Shown: in pieces, positions 44,001-51,937 of the stretch
How positions within the stretch are numbered: position 1 is the first letter of the stretch
Layout of the letters: each line of letters begins with the position of its first letter
Assembly: GCA_021372005.1 (NCBI GenBank)
Contig: JAJFVC010000033.1
Location: forward strand, 25,984-89,983
DNA length: 64,000 nucleotides
Direction: 5' to 3'
From: Planctomycetaceae bacterium
GTDB taxonomy: Bacteria > Planctomycetota > Planctomycetia > Pirellulales > Thermoguttaceae
Program-made: the position numbers and the translations under genes
The notes under the pieces: model-generated
Databases searched by the model: none
Seen by the model: the letters and a program-made list of their open reading frames with translations, nothing else
What the model was told of the DNA's origin: nothing

Positions 44001-44575
44001 GCGATTCGCTGCACTTCAAGATGGTTGTTTTGCAGCTCGATGTAATAGTCGTCGCCGAAAAGGTCGCGATACCAAGAGGCGATCTCCAACGCTTTTTGAA
44101 AATTAGCCTCGCCGCCGGCCAGCAGCGTGCGGCTCAATTCGCTCGACGCGCAGCCGCTCAGGCAGATCAACCCTTCGCGATGGGCCGCCAGCAGTTCCTT
44201 GTCGATGCGCGGGCGAAAATAAAAACCTTCTAAAAACGCGGCGGACGCCAGGTTGATCAGATTCCGAAAACCCGTCCGATTGCGGGCCAGCAGCGTCAGG
44301 TGGAAGGCGGCCTCCTTGACGCCGCTGGCCGACTCCTTGCGAAATCGGCTGCCCGGGGCAACGTAGGCCTCGAACCCGAGGATCGGCTTGACGCCCAGCT
44401 CTTTGGCCTTCTGATAGAATTTGATCGACCCATGCAGATTGCCGTGATCGGTCAGGGCCAAGGCGTTCATCCCCAGCGATTTGGCCCGTTCGAGCAGTCC
44501 GGGAATCGTGCCCGCTCCGTCCAGCAGGCTGTAATGGCTGTGACAATGCAGATGGACAAAAGGTGGCGCGGCCAT
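41018..44575 (-). CDS. dnaE: DNA polymerase III alpha subunit
   Basis: 1185 residues, normal DnaE1 length. ATG 44575 follows GGAGG by ten bases. The PHP domain opens HLHCHSHYSLLDGAG and LTDHGNLHGS. The palm has the catalytic acids in APDIDIDFCQQRRGEV, and the fingers region includes GTFGTMAARAAIRDVGRALG. Further blocks are DFLGLRNLTIL, MVYQEQVMRI and FNKSHSTAYALIAY (beta-clamp/tau side), with an OB-fold region near 1000-1090 (MIGGMLSALK). It replicates the chromosome as part of the Pol III holoenzyme. Convergent with the GvpL/F-like gene; 33 bp between stops. Confidence 0.97.
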   Translation of the reverse strand: MAAPPFVHLHCHSHYSLLDGAGTIPGLLERAKSLGMNALALTDHGNLHGSIKFYQKAKELGVKPILGFEAYVAPGSRFRKESASGVKEAAFHLTLLARNRTGFRNLINLASAAFLEGFYFRPRIDKELLAAHREGLICLSGCASSELSRTLLAGGEANFQKALEIASWYRDLFGDDYYIELQNNHLEVQRIATERSIEVAQRLGIPTVATSDVHYVLQEDAEAQDILLCVNTGRFRTDTNRMRMETNEFYLRSPEDMQAAFPDMDDALRRSQEIADRVDIELELGKRHFPVYTLPENKTAEELLLELCLSGLKTRYADRPDRCVDGQLSDEVMARLNRELGVINKLGFANYFLIVWDFVRAARERGIQATARGSGVGSLVSYALFLSHVCPLEYDLLFERFLDENRREAPDIDIDFCQQRRGEVIQYVKEKYGFDNVAQIGTFGTMAARAAIRDVGRALGLPIPRVDAIVALVPDELKIKLKDAIEKSDDLKKMYESDGEVHKLLDLARGIEGLARNVGTHAAAVVIADRPLTEYVPLQHVQDKTEVITQWDMGDVERSGLLKMDFLGLRNLTILSKVIDLIEQTTGRRIDPYQFPRDDAETFALLCRGETKGVFQLESGGIRDLLQRMKPDRFRDIIATNALYRPGPLEGGMVDNYIQVKHGRQQAEYKHPVMKEILEETNGVMVYQEQVMRILNRLGGIQLGNAYSCIKAISKKKLEIIAKYREEFIEGAHQQGLSKKEGEELFGLIEKFAGYGFNKSHSTAYALIAYITAYLKAHYKVEFMAALLSSDITGRNFKRKDSLVEHLEDCQRMDITVLPPDVNSSDVEFTVSEGKICFGLSAIKGCGAAAAGVIAAERTKHGPYRSFFDFCERLDPGAVNRTAIESLVKAGAFDRLGGHRAQLLATIDRAMQAAVAAAADRRSGQMGLFGGDEDERPETAAAPLPDVPAWEERDRLIKEKEVLGFYLSSHPLAEHQKTLATYCSHTTVTAATLNHRDEVMIGGMLSALKLSHTKNPKPGNPSRYAMFDLEDMDGMMRCIVWPDQFVHYEPLIKPDAIMVLRGAIDKRPGSEEANLIVNEIIPLEDLDARCARGVRIRVSENEHGPKKLELLHEILRGYPGHCDLELQLHLADGRRVICPCDKVKLAVNVEMRARVDQLLGPGNLQLVPAAMPSRSAGRGNGASRR

Positions 44576-44731
44576 CGTGGTTCAACCTCCATGCGTCGAG
44601 CGACGGAATGTTTCCGATCGTTATTCTATCGCTCGACGATGGCCGCGGACAGAACCCCCCTACGCCTGATGGGGTAGGATGGCCTTTTTTGCTTTTTGAG
44701 GGGCGCCGTCGCCGAAAGGATCGCGGGGGAT

Positions 44732-45133
44732 TTACGCCTTGACGGCCATCATGAGGCACGAGGCGTATTTCTTGTCTTCTCGTTGAATGTGGTCGCACCA
44801 CCACTGTTTCAAAAAGGCGAGCAGATCGCGGCCGCTGATCAGATCGGCGTTGGCTTGCCACGAGAGCGTCTTTTCGCGCATCTTTTCGTGCAAGATCGCG
44901 TGCTCGGCGAGTTCGGGGTACTCGTGCGCCCGCAGACATTCTTCCTCGTAACGAAAATGATCGACGGTGTATTGCGCCAGCCGGCCCAGCAGCGACGCGA
45001 TCGTCTGGCGGTCGACGCCCCGTTGTTTGGCGTCATACAATTCGTTGATGATCGCGAGAATTTGTTTGTGTTGGGCGTCCAATGAGGCGTCGCCGACCGA
45101 ATAGTAATCGTTCCAGCGGATAAACGTTTCCAT
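44732..45133 (-). CDS. Bacteriohemerythrin
   Basis: 133 residues, ATG 45133 after GGAGAG. The di-iron ligand set is readable in order: LDAQHKQI (His22), VDHFRYEEE (His59 and Glu63), the HAILHEKM pair (near 78-82), and CDHIQREDKKYA with His and Asp near the end. The aromatic start FIRWNDYYSVG is typical. These proteins bind oxygen reversibly and serve in oxygen sensing, storage or delivery. It lies 43 bp after an EAL-domain gene on the same strand, which suggests cotranscription and a link between oxygen and cyclic di-GMP turnover (inference). Confidence 0.93.
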   Translation of the reverse strand: METFIRWNDYYSVGDASLDAQHKQILAIINELYDAKQRGVDRQTIASLLGRLAQYTVDHFRYEEECLRAHEYPELAEHAILHEKMREKTLSWQANADLISGRDLLAFLKQWWCDHIQREDKKYASCLMMAVKA

Positions 45134-45176
45134 GGTTTAATCTCTCCGGTGAAGGGCAGGGGGGAGCGGTTTGGTT

Positions 45177-46496
45177 TCAGGTCACTTGGACGTCGATGCA
45201 GAGCACGTATTGGCGATTGTTGAATCCGTCGCGAAAGCACGTGGAAATCGTCTGGCACAGGCTGCCGGTGGCCAGCGAGACGTAGGGTTCGGTGGTGTAC
45301 TTCGGCAACTCGGCGTCCAGGAGCATGTAGTAGTACTCCTTGAGCGAGTGGTCGGCGCCGAACGGCGCGGGCCGAAACATGCCGCGGGTTCGCTCAAACG
45401 ATTCATTCGGACTAAAAACGGTCTCGCTGATCTGGACGCCCGTCTCGTCCAGCAAATAGGCGCATTCGATGGCATTGTTGCGCCGGACGGCCTTTTGCAG
45501 CACGACGTTGAAGTCGGCGCTCGGAGAACTCGTCAGGTCGCACAAGAGTGTTTCCACCAGGACGTTGTATTGTCGATATTTGCAGCGTCGTCGGCTTGCC
45601 TTGGCGATCATGTGCTGCTTGAATCGCTCGGCGAGGATGCGCACTACGGACTCGGTCCGGTCGATCAGCCGTGTTTCGGGCGGCTGCGGGTGGCTCACGT
45701 AGTATCCTTGCAGCAGGTCCGCCCCGAGTTCCAACGCCATCAGGGCTTCGGGTTCCGTTTCGACGCCTTCGGCGACGACCAACGCGCCAATGCGGCGGCC
45801 CAGACACACCATCGCCTTAAAAACACCCTGCTTGAAATCGTCGGTGTCCATGTGCCGGATCAGATCGCGATCGACTTTGAGCACGTCCGGTCGAATCAAC
45901 GGGATGCGGTCCAGGTTGGAGTGGCCTGCGCCCATGTCGTCCAACGCCAGCAAAAAACCTTGTTGGCGGAATCGACCGAGCAGGTCGGCCAATCGTTGCG
46001 TGTTGTCGAAATGGGATTCCAACACCTCCACCACAATGTTCTGCGGGGCGATCGACCGTCGTTGGGCCGCTCGCAACAAGTGGCTTACGTCGTCTTCGCC
46101 GTCGGAAACCGCGAGGTTCAAGTTGACGAACAGCAACGGCGCGTGGCTATTGGTCCGATACGGCGAAAACGTGGCCAACGCGTTTTCCCGACAGGCCATT
46201 TCATACGGCCGGGACGCGCCGCGTCGAGCCGCTTCGGCAAACAATTGGGCCGGCGGGATCAAGGTTCCGTCGGGACCGATGCCGCGTGCCAAGGCTTCCA
46301 TGCCGAAAACCGATCGCGTTTTGACCGAACAGATCGGCTGAAAATAGGTCAGCGGATCCTTCGGCGTCGACTCGGCGCTGAGCACGGTGAAACCGCCAAT
46401 GGCGAGCGGATCGTTGAGAGTCTCGGAGTTCACGATTTCTGCCCTGCTTTTGCGTCTCGACGGAGTTTTTGGGTGATCTGCGGCGGACCTCGACAT
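45177..46496 (-). CDS. EAL-domain cyclic di-GMP phosphodiesterase with YkuI-like C-terminus
   Basis: 439 residues from ATG 46496; a GTG at 46433 with a better ribosome site (AGGGCAG) is an alternative. The EAL domain appears complete: GMEALAR (Glu67), FVNLNLAVSDG, ALDDMGAGHSNL with the metal Asp pair, DVLKVDRDLI with catalytic Lys, VVAEGVETEPEA and LLQGYYVSHPQP. It should linearise cyclic di-GMP. The region after about 270 (KYRQYNVLVETLLCDL, AIECAYLLDETGVQISETVF) resembles the PAS-like C-terminal domain of B. subtilis YkuI, which could sense a ligand. No membrane segment, so cytoplasmic. A hemerythrin gene follows 43 bp downstream. Confidence 0.88.
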   Translation of the reverse strand: MSRSAADHPKTPSRRKSRAEIVNSETLNDPLAIGGFTVLSAESTPKDPLTYFQPICSVKTRSVFGMEALARGIGPDGTLIPPAQLFAEAARRGASRPYEMACRENALATFSPYRTNSHAPLLFVNLNLAVSDGEDDVSHLLRAAQRRSIAPQNIVVEVLESHFDNTQRLADLLGRFRQQGFLLALDDMGAGHSNLDRIPLIRPDVLKVDRDLIRHMDTDDFKQGVFKAMVCLGRRIGALVVAEGVETEPEALMALELGADLLQGYYVSHPQPPETRLIDRTESVVRILAERFKQHMIAKASRRRCKYRQYNVLVETLLCDLTSSPSADFNVVLQKAVRRNNAIECAYLLDETGVQISETVFSPNESFERTRGMFRPAPFGADHSLKEYYYMLLDAELPKYTTEPYVSLATGSLCQTISTCFRDGFNNRQYVLCIDVQVT

Positions 46497-46731
46497 TGCC
46501 CAAGGGAACAAATCCCAGCAGTGTAAGTCTATGTCACAAGATCGGCGAGAAAAACAAAAAATGACACTTTGGGGGGATCTTGTGTATTTTGCGCAACCCG
46601 ATTCCACACAACATCTTGCGAACTTGAGAGCGACGGATGCGATGACAACGTTGGGGGCGTACGGGAAACTCCGTCTTTTGCCGAGCGGCGGCGTCCGGTA
46701 CAGTAGGCGGTGTAATCCGAGGAACAGAGGG

Positions 46732-47562
46732 ATGACGCATCACGAAGATTTTTTTGACGCCCAGGACGGACTGCGATTATTCGAGCAATCGTGGCGGCCC
46801 GACGGCGCAACGATAGGCACGGTCGCGCTGATCCATGGCGTCACCGAACACAGCGGCCGGTACGCCCGGCTGGCCGAGGATTTGAATCGGCGCGGCTACG
46901 CCCTTTGCGCGATGGATCTGCGAGGCCACGGTCGTTCGGACGGCTCGCGGCTTTGGGTCCGCCGGTTCGATCAATATCTCGACGACGCGGAGTTGTTTTT
47001 AGAACGGGTTTCAGCTCGGTATCCAGAACGGCCGCTCTTTCTGTTGGGGCACAGCATGGGCGGGGCCGTAGTCGCGCTGTTGGCCGCCACGCGGTCTCCG
47101 GACGTACAGGGGGTCGTGCTCAGCGCCCCGGCCATTTGGATCGGCGGCAACGTGTTTCCCGTCCTGCGGCGACTGGCCTCGCTGGTCAGTTGGGTCTGGC
47201 CGACGCTGCGCGTGACGCATCTGGGCTGTCGGTTTTTGTCACGTGATCCGGCCGTGGTCGAGGCGTTTCGCAACGATCCGCTGGTGTTTCACGGGCGGTT
47301 TCCGGTCCGGCTGGGCGACGAGATTTTGCGGGCCGCCCGGCGCATTCAGGAAAACGCCGCGAAGGTGACGCTGCCGGTGCTGGCCTTGCACGGCACGGGC
47401 GATTTTGTGACCGACCCGCGCGGCTGCCGACTGTTGGTCTCCAGGGCCCGATCGAGCGACAAAACCCTGCGGCTCTACGAGGGCTTGTACCACGACCTGT
47501 TCAATGAGCCGGAACGCGACCAAATCGTGACGGATCTGCTCGATTGGCTCGACGACCACTAG
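46732..47562 (+). CDS. Monoacylglycerol-lipase-like alpha/beta hydrolase
   Basis: 276 residues from ATG 46732 (the frame is open earlier, but GAGGAACAGAGG directly precedes this ATG). Hydrolase_4/S33-type pattern: ALIHGVTEHSGRYARLAEDL, CAMDLRGHGRSDGSR, nucleophile elbow LLGHSMGGA near 104-109, late LALHGTGDFVTDPRG for the acid and LYEGLYHDLFNEPERD for the His. This layout is that of monoglyceride lipases and lysophospholipases. No signal peptide. Substrate unknown. Divergent from the EAL gene. Confidence 0.88.
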   Translation: MTHHEDFFDAQDGLRLFEQSWRPDGATIGTVALIHGVTEHSGRYARLAEDLNRRGYALCAMDLRGHGRSDGSRLWVRRFDQYLDDAELFLERVSARYPERPLFLLGHSMGGAVVALLAATRSPDVQGVVLSAPAIWIGGNVFPVLRRLASLVSWVWPTLRVTHLGCRFLSRDPAVVEAFRNDPLVFHGRFPVRLGDEILRAARRIQENAAKVTLPVLALHGTGDFVTDPRGCRLLVSRARSSDKTLRLYEGLYHDLFNEPERDQIVTDLLDWLDDH

Positions 47563-47770
47563 GCCTTTCCTTTTCTTCCGGCTGGACGAATCGGGTCGAC
47601 GATCTGTAACTCTATATGCGGCAGTGATTTGTGATTCTGGTAGACGCCGGAGCGATCCGCCGTCGCGGACCAAGTCTCGCTTGACGCCGTGGGCTGGCCC
47701 GGCTACCCTGTGCGGCCCGAACTGGGGTTTTCTTGTCGAGGCGATCCTTTTTAGTTTCTCGGAAACTTTC

Positions 47771-48649
47771 ATGCCGCGAGATGGCCGAACCATTGTGGTG
47801 CCATGGCTGGTCGCACTGGCGATCGCCGGCTGCAATGCGCCAATTCGTCCGTTGGGCCGCTCGCCCCTGGCGCCGGCCCAGATGTCGTCCGACAGCGTCG
47901 TGTTGGAAATGTTTTTTGTGCGGTTCCCGTTCGGCGACGCGACGGTCAACAACAAACTCTGGAAGCAGATCGACGAGCAGCCGTTTTCGGCGGAGCTTCG
48001 CCAGCGGTGGACAAAAAACGGATTCCGCGTCGGACTGTTGAACGAACCGCTGCCCGAGGAGTTGTCGAAGTTGATGCAGTTGGCCGACAAGTCCCAGCCC
48101 GACGAGGAGATATCGGAATCCAAGGTGAAAGACTTGGGCAGCGAGCCGCGGGTCATCCGCCGTCATTTGCAAATCCGCGCCGGTCAGCGGAGCGAGATTC
48201 TCGCCTCGGGCGTCTACGACGAATTGCCGCTGCTATTGTGCGAACAGGGGCAGCTTTGCGGACAGACCTACTATCAAGCGCAGGGCGTTTTCGCCGTGAA
48301 ATCGTTTCCGGAGTCCGACGGCCGCGTGCGGCTGGAATTGACGCCTGAGCTGCAACACGACCGGCCGCGGCAACGCTGGGTCGGCAATCAGGGCATTTTG
48401 CGGCTGGACGCGAGCCGCCCGAAACGCGAGTTCGACGACATGACCGTCACGGCCGAACTGAGCCCCGGGGCCATGTTGGTCCTCAGCAGCCTGCCCAATC
48501 GCTCGGGCAGCTTGGGCCATCATTTCTTCACCGAGAAAGACGGCCGGCTCGAACAGAAATTGCTCCTGATCCGCCTCGCGCAGACCCAGCACGACGGATT
48601 GTTCAACCCGCCGGAATCTTCGCCGGACGAAGCGTCCGCCGCGCATTGA
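47771..48649 (+). CDS. Lipoprotein, function unknown
   Basis: 292 residues. ATG 47771 places a signal peptide with lipobox AIAGC (Cys near 21) at the start; the frame is open upstream without a ribosome site. The mature protein begins with MSSDSVVLEMFFVRFPFGD and has a helical middle (LSKLMQLADKSQPDEE). It ends in a beta-rich part (VRLELTPELQHDRPRQRW, LDASRPKREFDDMTVTAELS, MLVLSSLPNRSGSLGHHFF). The last portion loosely recalls secretin-type beta strands, but I cannot place it in a family. It converges with aroF, with 11 bp between stops. Confidence 0.7.
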   Translation: MPRDGRTIVVPWLVALAIAGCNAPIRPLGRSPLAPAQMSSDSVVLEMFFVRFPFGDATVNNKLWKQIDEQPFSAELRQRWTKNGFRVGLLNEPLPEELSKLMQLADKSQPDEEISESKVKDLGSEPRVIRRHLQIRAGQRSEILASGVYDELPLLLCEQGQLCGQTYYQAQGVFAVKSFPESDGRVRLELTPELQHDRPRQRWVGNQGILRLDASRPKREFDDMTVTAELSPGAMLVLSSLPNRSGSLGHHFFTEKDGRLEQKLLLIRLAQTQHDGLFNPPESSPDEASAAH

Positions 48650-48660
48650 CCCGTAGGTGC

Positions 48661-49683
48661 TCAAGGGGCGACGATCGTGCGTCCGACCGCTTCAGCCACG
48701 CGGCGGCACAAGATCATCATCTGCTCGAATTGCTCCAAATCGAGCGATTGATAGCCGTCGCTCAAGGCCGATTCAGGATCGGGATGCACTTCGACGATCA
48801 ACCCGTCGGCGCCGGCGGCGATCGCGGCGGCGCCCATCGGCGCCACCAAGCTCGCGTGGCCCGTGCCGTGACTCGGATCGACCACCACGGGCAGGTGCGT
48901 CCGCTCGTGCAGCCACGGCACCGAGGCCAAAGGCAGCGTGTAGCGCGTGTGGGCCTCGAACGTCCGAATGCCCCGCTCGCAAAGCATCACGTTCGGGTTG
49001 CCGGCGTTCAAAACGTACTCGGCCGCCAGCAGCAATTCATCCAATGTGGCGCTGGGGCCGCGCTTCAACAGCACAGGCTTGCCCTCGGCCCCGACCGCTT
49101 CCAAGAGCCGATAGTTCTGCATGTTGCGGGCGCCGATCTGCAACACGTCGGCGTAACGCGACACGATGGGCAAGTCTTCCGAGGCGACCACTTCGGTCAC
49201 GATGGCCAGTCCGGTTTCGGCCCGGGCCAACGCCAGCAGCTTCAGCCCGTCTTCTTTCAGACCTTGAAAACTGTAGGGGCTGGTTCGCGGCTTGAACGCC
49301 CCGCCGCGCAACGCCGTTGCCCCGGCGGCTTTGACGGCCCGAGCCGTCGCAATCATCTGGTCTTCGTCCTCGACCGAGCAGGGGCCGGCCATCACGCCGA
49401 TGTGGCTGTTGCCGACCGTCAGGCTGCCGGTCCGAACCACGGTCGGTTCGTTGCAGACCTCGCGACTGGCCACTTTGTAAGGGGCCAGAATCGGAACCAC
49501 CTCGGCCACGCCCGGCCCGCTTTCGAGCGACTGCCGAAACTCGTCGCGTTTTTCGCCCACCGCGGCGATCACGGTCCGCTCGGCGCCGTAAATCGGATGG
49601 GCTCGCAATCCAAGTCGTTCTACGCGTTGGATCATGTGTTCGATCTGCTCGGGGGTTGCTCCTCGTTTCATCACGACAATCAC
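48661..49683 (-). CDS. aroF: DAHP synthase, AroF/KDOPS-like type with N-terminal regulatory-like domain
   Basis: 340 residues. The start is GTG 49683, seven bases after AAAGGAGG. Residues 1-65 are the ferredoxin-like domain of class I-beta enzymes ([18 protein letters not shown]). The barrel shows [77 protein letters not shown] and [12 protein letters not shown], with the metal ligands Cys, His, Glu and Asp all readable. It condenses PEP and erythrose 4-phosphate, the first step of aromatic amino acid synthesis. A leader peptide and terminator lie directly upstream, so expression is very probably attenuated by charged Trp/Tyr/Phe tRNA supply. Confidence 0.97.
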   Translation of the reverse strand: MIVVMKRGATPEQIEHMIQRVERLGLRAHPIYGAERTVIAAVGEKRDEFRQSLESGPGVAEVVPILAPYKVASREVCNEPTVVRTGSLTVGNSHIGVMAGPCSVEDEDQMIATARAVKAAGATALRGGAFKPRTSPYSFQGLKEDGLKLLALARAETGLAIVTEVVASEDLPIVSRYADVLQIGARNMQNYRLLEAVGAEGKPVLLKRGPSATLDELLLAAEYVLNAGNPNVMLCERGIRTFEAHTRYTLPLASVPWLHERTHLPVVVDPSHGTGHASLVAPMGAAAIAAGADGLIVEVHPDPESALSDGYQSLDLEQFEQMMILCRRVAEAVGRTIVAP

Positions 49684-49747
49684 CGTGCAGCCTCCTTTGA
49701 CTGGGGATTTTGGGATTTGAAAACTAAGATTTCGTGGTTAAGACAAT

Positions 49748-49786
49748 AAAAAAAGCCCCGAGACCTTCGCGAGGTCTCGGGGCTTT
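49748..49786 (-). terminator. Attenuator terminator of the aroF leader
   Basis: On the minus strand a perfect 15-bp stem (arms 49786-49772 and 49766-49752, loop CGCGA) is followed by a run of seven T (49754-49748, partly within the stem end). It lies between the leader stop codon (49814) and the aroF ribosome site (49698-49691), so it can end transcription before aroF. Its first arm can instead pair with a leader-ORF segment at 49843-49831 over 13 bp. Confidence 0.92.
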
Positions 49787-49813
49787 AGTCTTCCGTGGTT
49801 GTATCAAGTCAAG

Positions 49814-49885
49814 CTACACACCACCTCCGACCCCGAAACCTCGGGGAGTAAAATACCAATACCAAGCGGCGTGAAGCTGACTCAT
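49814..49885 (-). CDS. Aromatic-amino-acid leader peptide of aroF
   Basis: A 23-residue ORF, ATG 49885 to TAG 49814. Codons 8-12 are TGG TAT TGG TAT TTT (Trp-Tyr-Trp-Tyr-Phe, 49864-49850), with one more Phe at codon 17. A weak ribosome site (GAGGG) lies very close to the ATG. Codons 14-19 contain a segment (49846-49831) able to form a 6-bp hairpin (CCCCGA/UCGGGG) by itself. That segment can alternatively bind the terminator's first arm. When ribosomes stall at the aromatic codons they would cover CCCCGA, free the antiterminator segment and allow read-through into aroF. The peptide has no other expected function. Too short for ordinary gene callers. Confidence 0.88.
   Translation of the reverse strand: MSQLHAAWYWYFTPRGFGVGGGV
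49831..49846 (-). promoter_or_regulatory. Pause hairpin / antiterminator segment of the aroF attenuator
   Basis: Inside the leader ORF. It forms CCCCGA-GGTT-TCGGGG alone, or its 3' part (49843-49831) pairs with 49782-49770 with 12 Watson-Crick pairs and one G-U. The segment is nearly identical to the second terminator arm, as expected for competing structures. Confidence 0.85.
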
Positions 49886-49977
49886 GCCCTCTATTTTCGT
49901 CTACAGACGGGAAAAAGCAAGAGGGAAAAACAACAAAATGCGAATTATTTGCGGATCGTTCCGACAGAGGTTTCCAT

Positions 49978-51441
49978 CTACCGGGGGGTGTTTGTTTCTT
50001 TCCCCTTCAGCGTGAGGTCGTATTGCCACGGGAGCCCCGTGGGGCCGTGTTCCGAGGTGAGCGTCGCTCGGTCGCCGTCGCGATGGTAGATGAAAGGCTT
50101 GTCGTCGAAGGGATTTTTAGGGACGGGCACGGCGGTGATGTCGCTCAGACGGTCGGGCCAACGTCCATCATGCGTGGCGGCATAGAGCCGCAAGGCCTCA
50201 AGCACCCGCAGTCGGGCCAGCGTCCATTGGCCCCGCACCTCCGCATTTTTGGCTGCCACGATTGTGGGCAGGAGCGTCGCTGCCAGCGGATTTTCTTGGG
50301 CAAGCGATTGGTCTTGCTTACGGAGTTCCTCCAGCCGATCACTGATGTCGGCCGCCGGCGACAAGAACCACTTGAAGCAATCGTTGCTCAACGACTGATA
50401 GCGATGCACCCAGTGCAACACCACAGCCTGGGCCTTCGACATGGCATCGACTTCTGCCGCCGTATGACCCTGGGCGATCAAATAGCGTTTGGCGGCTGCG
50501 TAGTAGTGTTTCGGAGACTTTGGAATGGATTTTTTGGAGTTTTCAAGCTGAACGAGGCTCCAAAGGCGGTTGTACCATCGGTTCCACTCCTCCGGCGACA
50601 TTTGTTTTTTGTCGATGCCCCGCAACTCGGGGAATTGAAGATACAACAGATTCGATTCGGCCTCGAGTCCCGGGCGAAAATCAACCAACGGCTTCGGCAA
50701 CGTGCTCAAGGCCCAATACAGATTGGGCGAGTCGGAACGCTGAATCCACTCTTGCACCCGGTCGTCCATGATGCCGGCGATCGCCACTCCGACCAACGCA
50801 TTGATCAAGGTGGGCCCTTGGGCCACATGACGCGATTCGGCGTAGCCGGTCTGGAGCGTTCGCACTGCTTCGCCGTACTTGCCCTCGGCAATTTCCAGTC
50901 GCGCCTTGGCCGACAGCAAACGGGCGTACAGGCGGGATTGTTGCACCTCGGGCAAAAGCATGGCGATAACGTTGCCTTCGTGGATGGGCAACTGCCAATC
51001 GCACGATTCAAATCTCGCCGCGCGCTCCATGTCGGCGAAAACGACACGATCTCGAATCATCGGAATCGTTTTGGTCAATTCCTTCTCGCGATACACCTTT
51101 TCTCGCGGATCGCCCAGCGGAATTTTCATCCATTGGTTAATGACCCCTTGCGAGTCGAATGCTCGATCGACATCAACGAAAAATTGTTTTCGTTGGGCCG
51201 GAATGCGGTTCCACCACACGGCTGCGTTGCCGGGGCGGCGGTCCAACAGCGGCGGCAGCAGTTGATACTTCAGCGCCGGCTGCGGTTCGGCCGCCGGGTA
51301 CAGCGTGATGGCCACCGACTTCGGTGCCTCTTTGGCCGGTGGGTCGGCGGCCGTGGCCAGCGGACACATCGCCCACATCACGACCCATCCCAACACGCCC
51401 ACGACGAAAAAACCATCAAAAAATCGGACCTTAGCCCGCAT
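49978..51441 (-). CDS. Large secreted helical protein, function unknown
   Basis: 487 residues. ATG 51441 overlaps the 3' end of the anti-sigma-like gene by 11 bases. Signal segment FFVVGVLGWVVMWAMCPLATA is long (quoted as its ends FFVVGVLGW and CPLATA). The mature chain is mostly helical with TPR-like stretches (SRLYARLLSAKARLEIAEGK, YGEAVRTLQTGYAES). Near residue 430 it has LEALRLYAATHDGRWPDRLS and NPFDDKPFIYHRDGDRATL, a segment often seen at the C-terminus of planctomycete secreted proteins. No catalytic motif. As the last gene of an ECF sigma operon it is probably a target or partner of that signalling system. Confidence 0.7.
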   Translation of the reverse strand: MRAKVRFFDGFFVVGVLGWVVMWAMCPLATAADPPAKEAPKSVAITLYPAAEPQPALKYQLLPPLLDRRPGNAAVWWNRIPAQRKQFFVDVDRAFDSQGVINQWMKIPLGDPREKVYREKELTKTIPMIRDRVVFADMERAARFESCDWQLPIHEGNVIAMLLPEVQQSRLYARLLSAKARLEIAEGKYGEAVRTLQTGYAESRHVAQGPTLINALVGVAIAGIMDDRVQEWIQRSDSPNLYWALSTLPKPLVDFRPGLEAESNLLYLQFPELRGIDKKQMSPEEWNRWYNRLWSLVQLENSKKSIPKSPKHYYAAAKRYLIAQGHTAAEVDAMSKAQAVVLHWVHRYQSLSNDCFKWFLSPAADISDRLEELRKQDQSLAQENPLAATLLPTIVAAKNAEVRGQWTLARLRVLEALRLYAATHDGRWPDRLSDITAVPVPKNPFDDKPFIYHRDGDRATLTSEHGPTGLPWQYDLTLKGKETNTPR

Positions 51442-51937
51442 GATTCAACTCCTTCAAAAGATTTTCAATTTGTTCTCGACAGGGGACCGGCGACGCCTCG
51501 TTCTGACCTTTTCCGCCGTCGGAGGAATCGACCGGCTGCCACGATTCGACGCCGTTGCGCAACACTTGGTTGCGCAGCGTGACATAGGACGGCGACGCCG
51601 TCGGCTGGGCGACGAGATCCGATGACCCGTCGGGCTCGATCGTCGCCACGTTTGCCGTCGGCTGCTGCAAAAAAATCGCCACAAGCAGCACAGCTGCCAC
51701 GGTGGTCATTGCGCCAAAAGCCGTCGGCCAGGCCCAACGTCGGCGGCGAACGGTCGCCGGCGTTTCGCATCCGCAATGGATGCAGACGAACTCATGGCCC
51801 GACGGGTTGGTGCAATCGGTCGCCGCGCGTGGCGTGGGCGGCCCCTGCGACGGGAGCCGGTCGGCCCGCGGCTGCAACGCCCGCAGCACCGCCTCGAAAT
51901 CGTTCAACGGCTCGTCTTGTTGTTGGAGGTCTCGCAT
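51431..51937 (-). CDS. Putative anti-sigma factor, single membrane helix
   Basis: 168 residues from ATG 51937, overlapping the sigma factor's end by 34 bases. The N-terminal part is cytoplasmic with FEAVLRALQPRADRLPS and a Cys-rich patch HEFVCIHCGCETPA that is not the standard HxxxCxxC zinc motif of ZAS anti-sigma factors. One membrane helix follows near residue 80-97 (FGAMTTVAAVLLVAIFL). The rest is a short extracytoplasmic domain ending REQIENLLKELNHAG. Gene position right after an ECF sigma factor is the main reason for the call. Overlaps at both ends imply tight translational coupling. Confidence 0.7.
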   Translation of the reverse strand: MRDLQQQDEPLNDFEAVLRALQPRADRLPSQGPPTPRAATDCTNPSGHEFVCIHCGCETPATVRRRRWAWPTAFGAMTTVAAVLLVAIFLQQPTANVATIEPDGSSDLVAQPTASPSYVTLRNQVLRNGVESWQPVDSSDGGKGQNEASPVPCREQIENLLKELNHAG

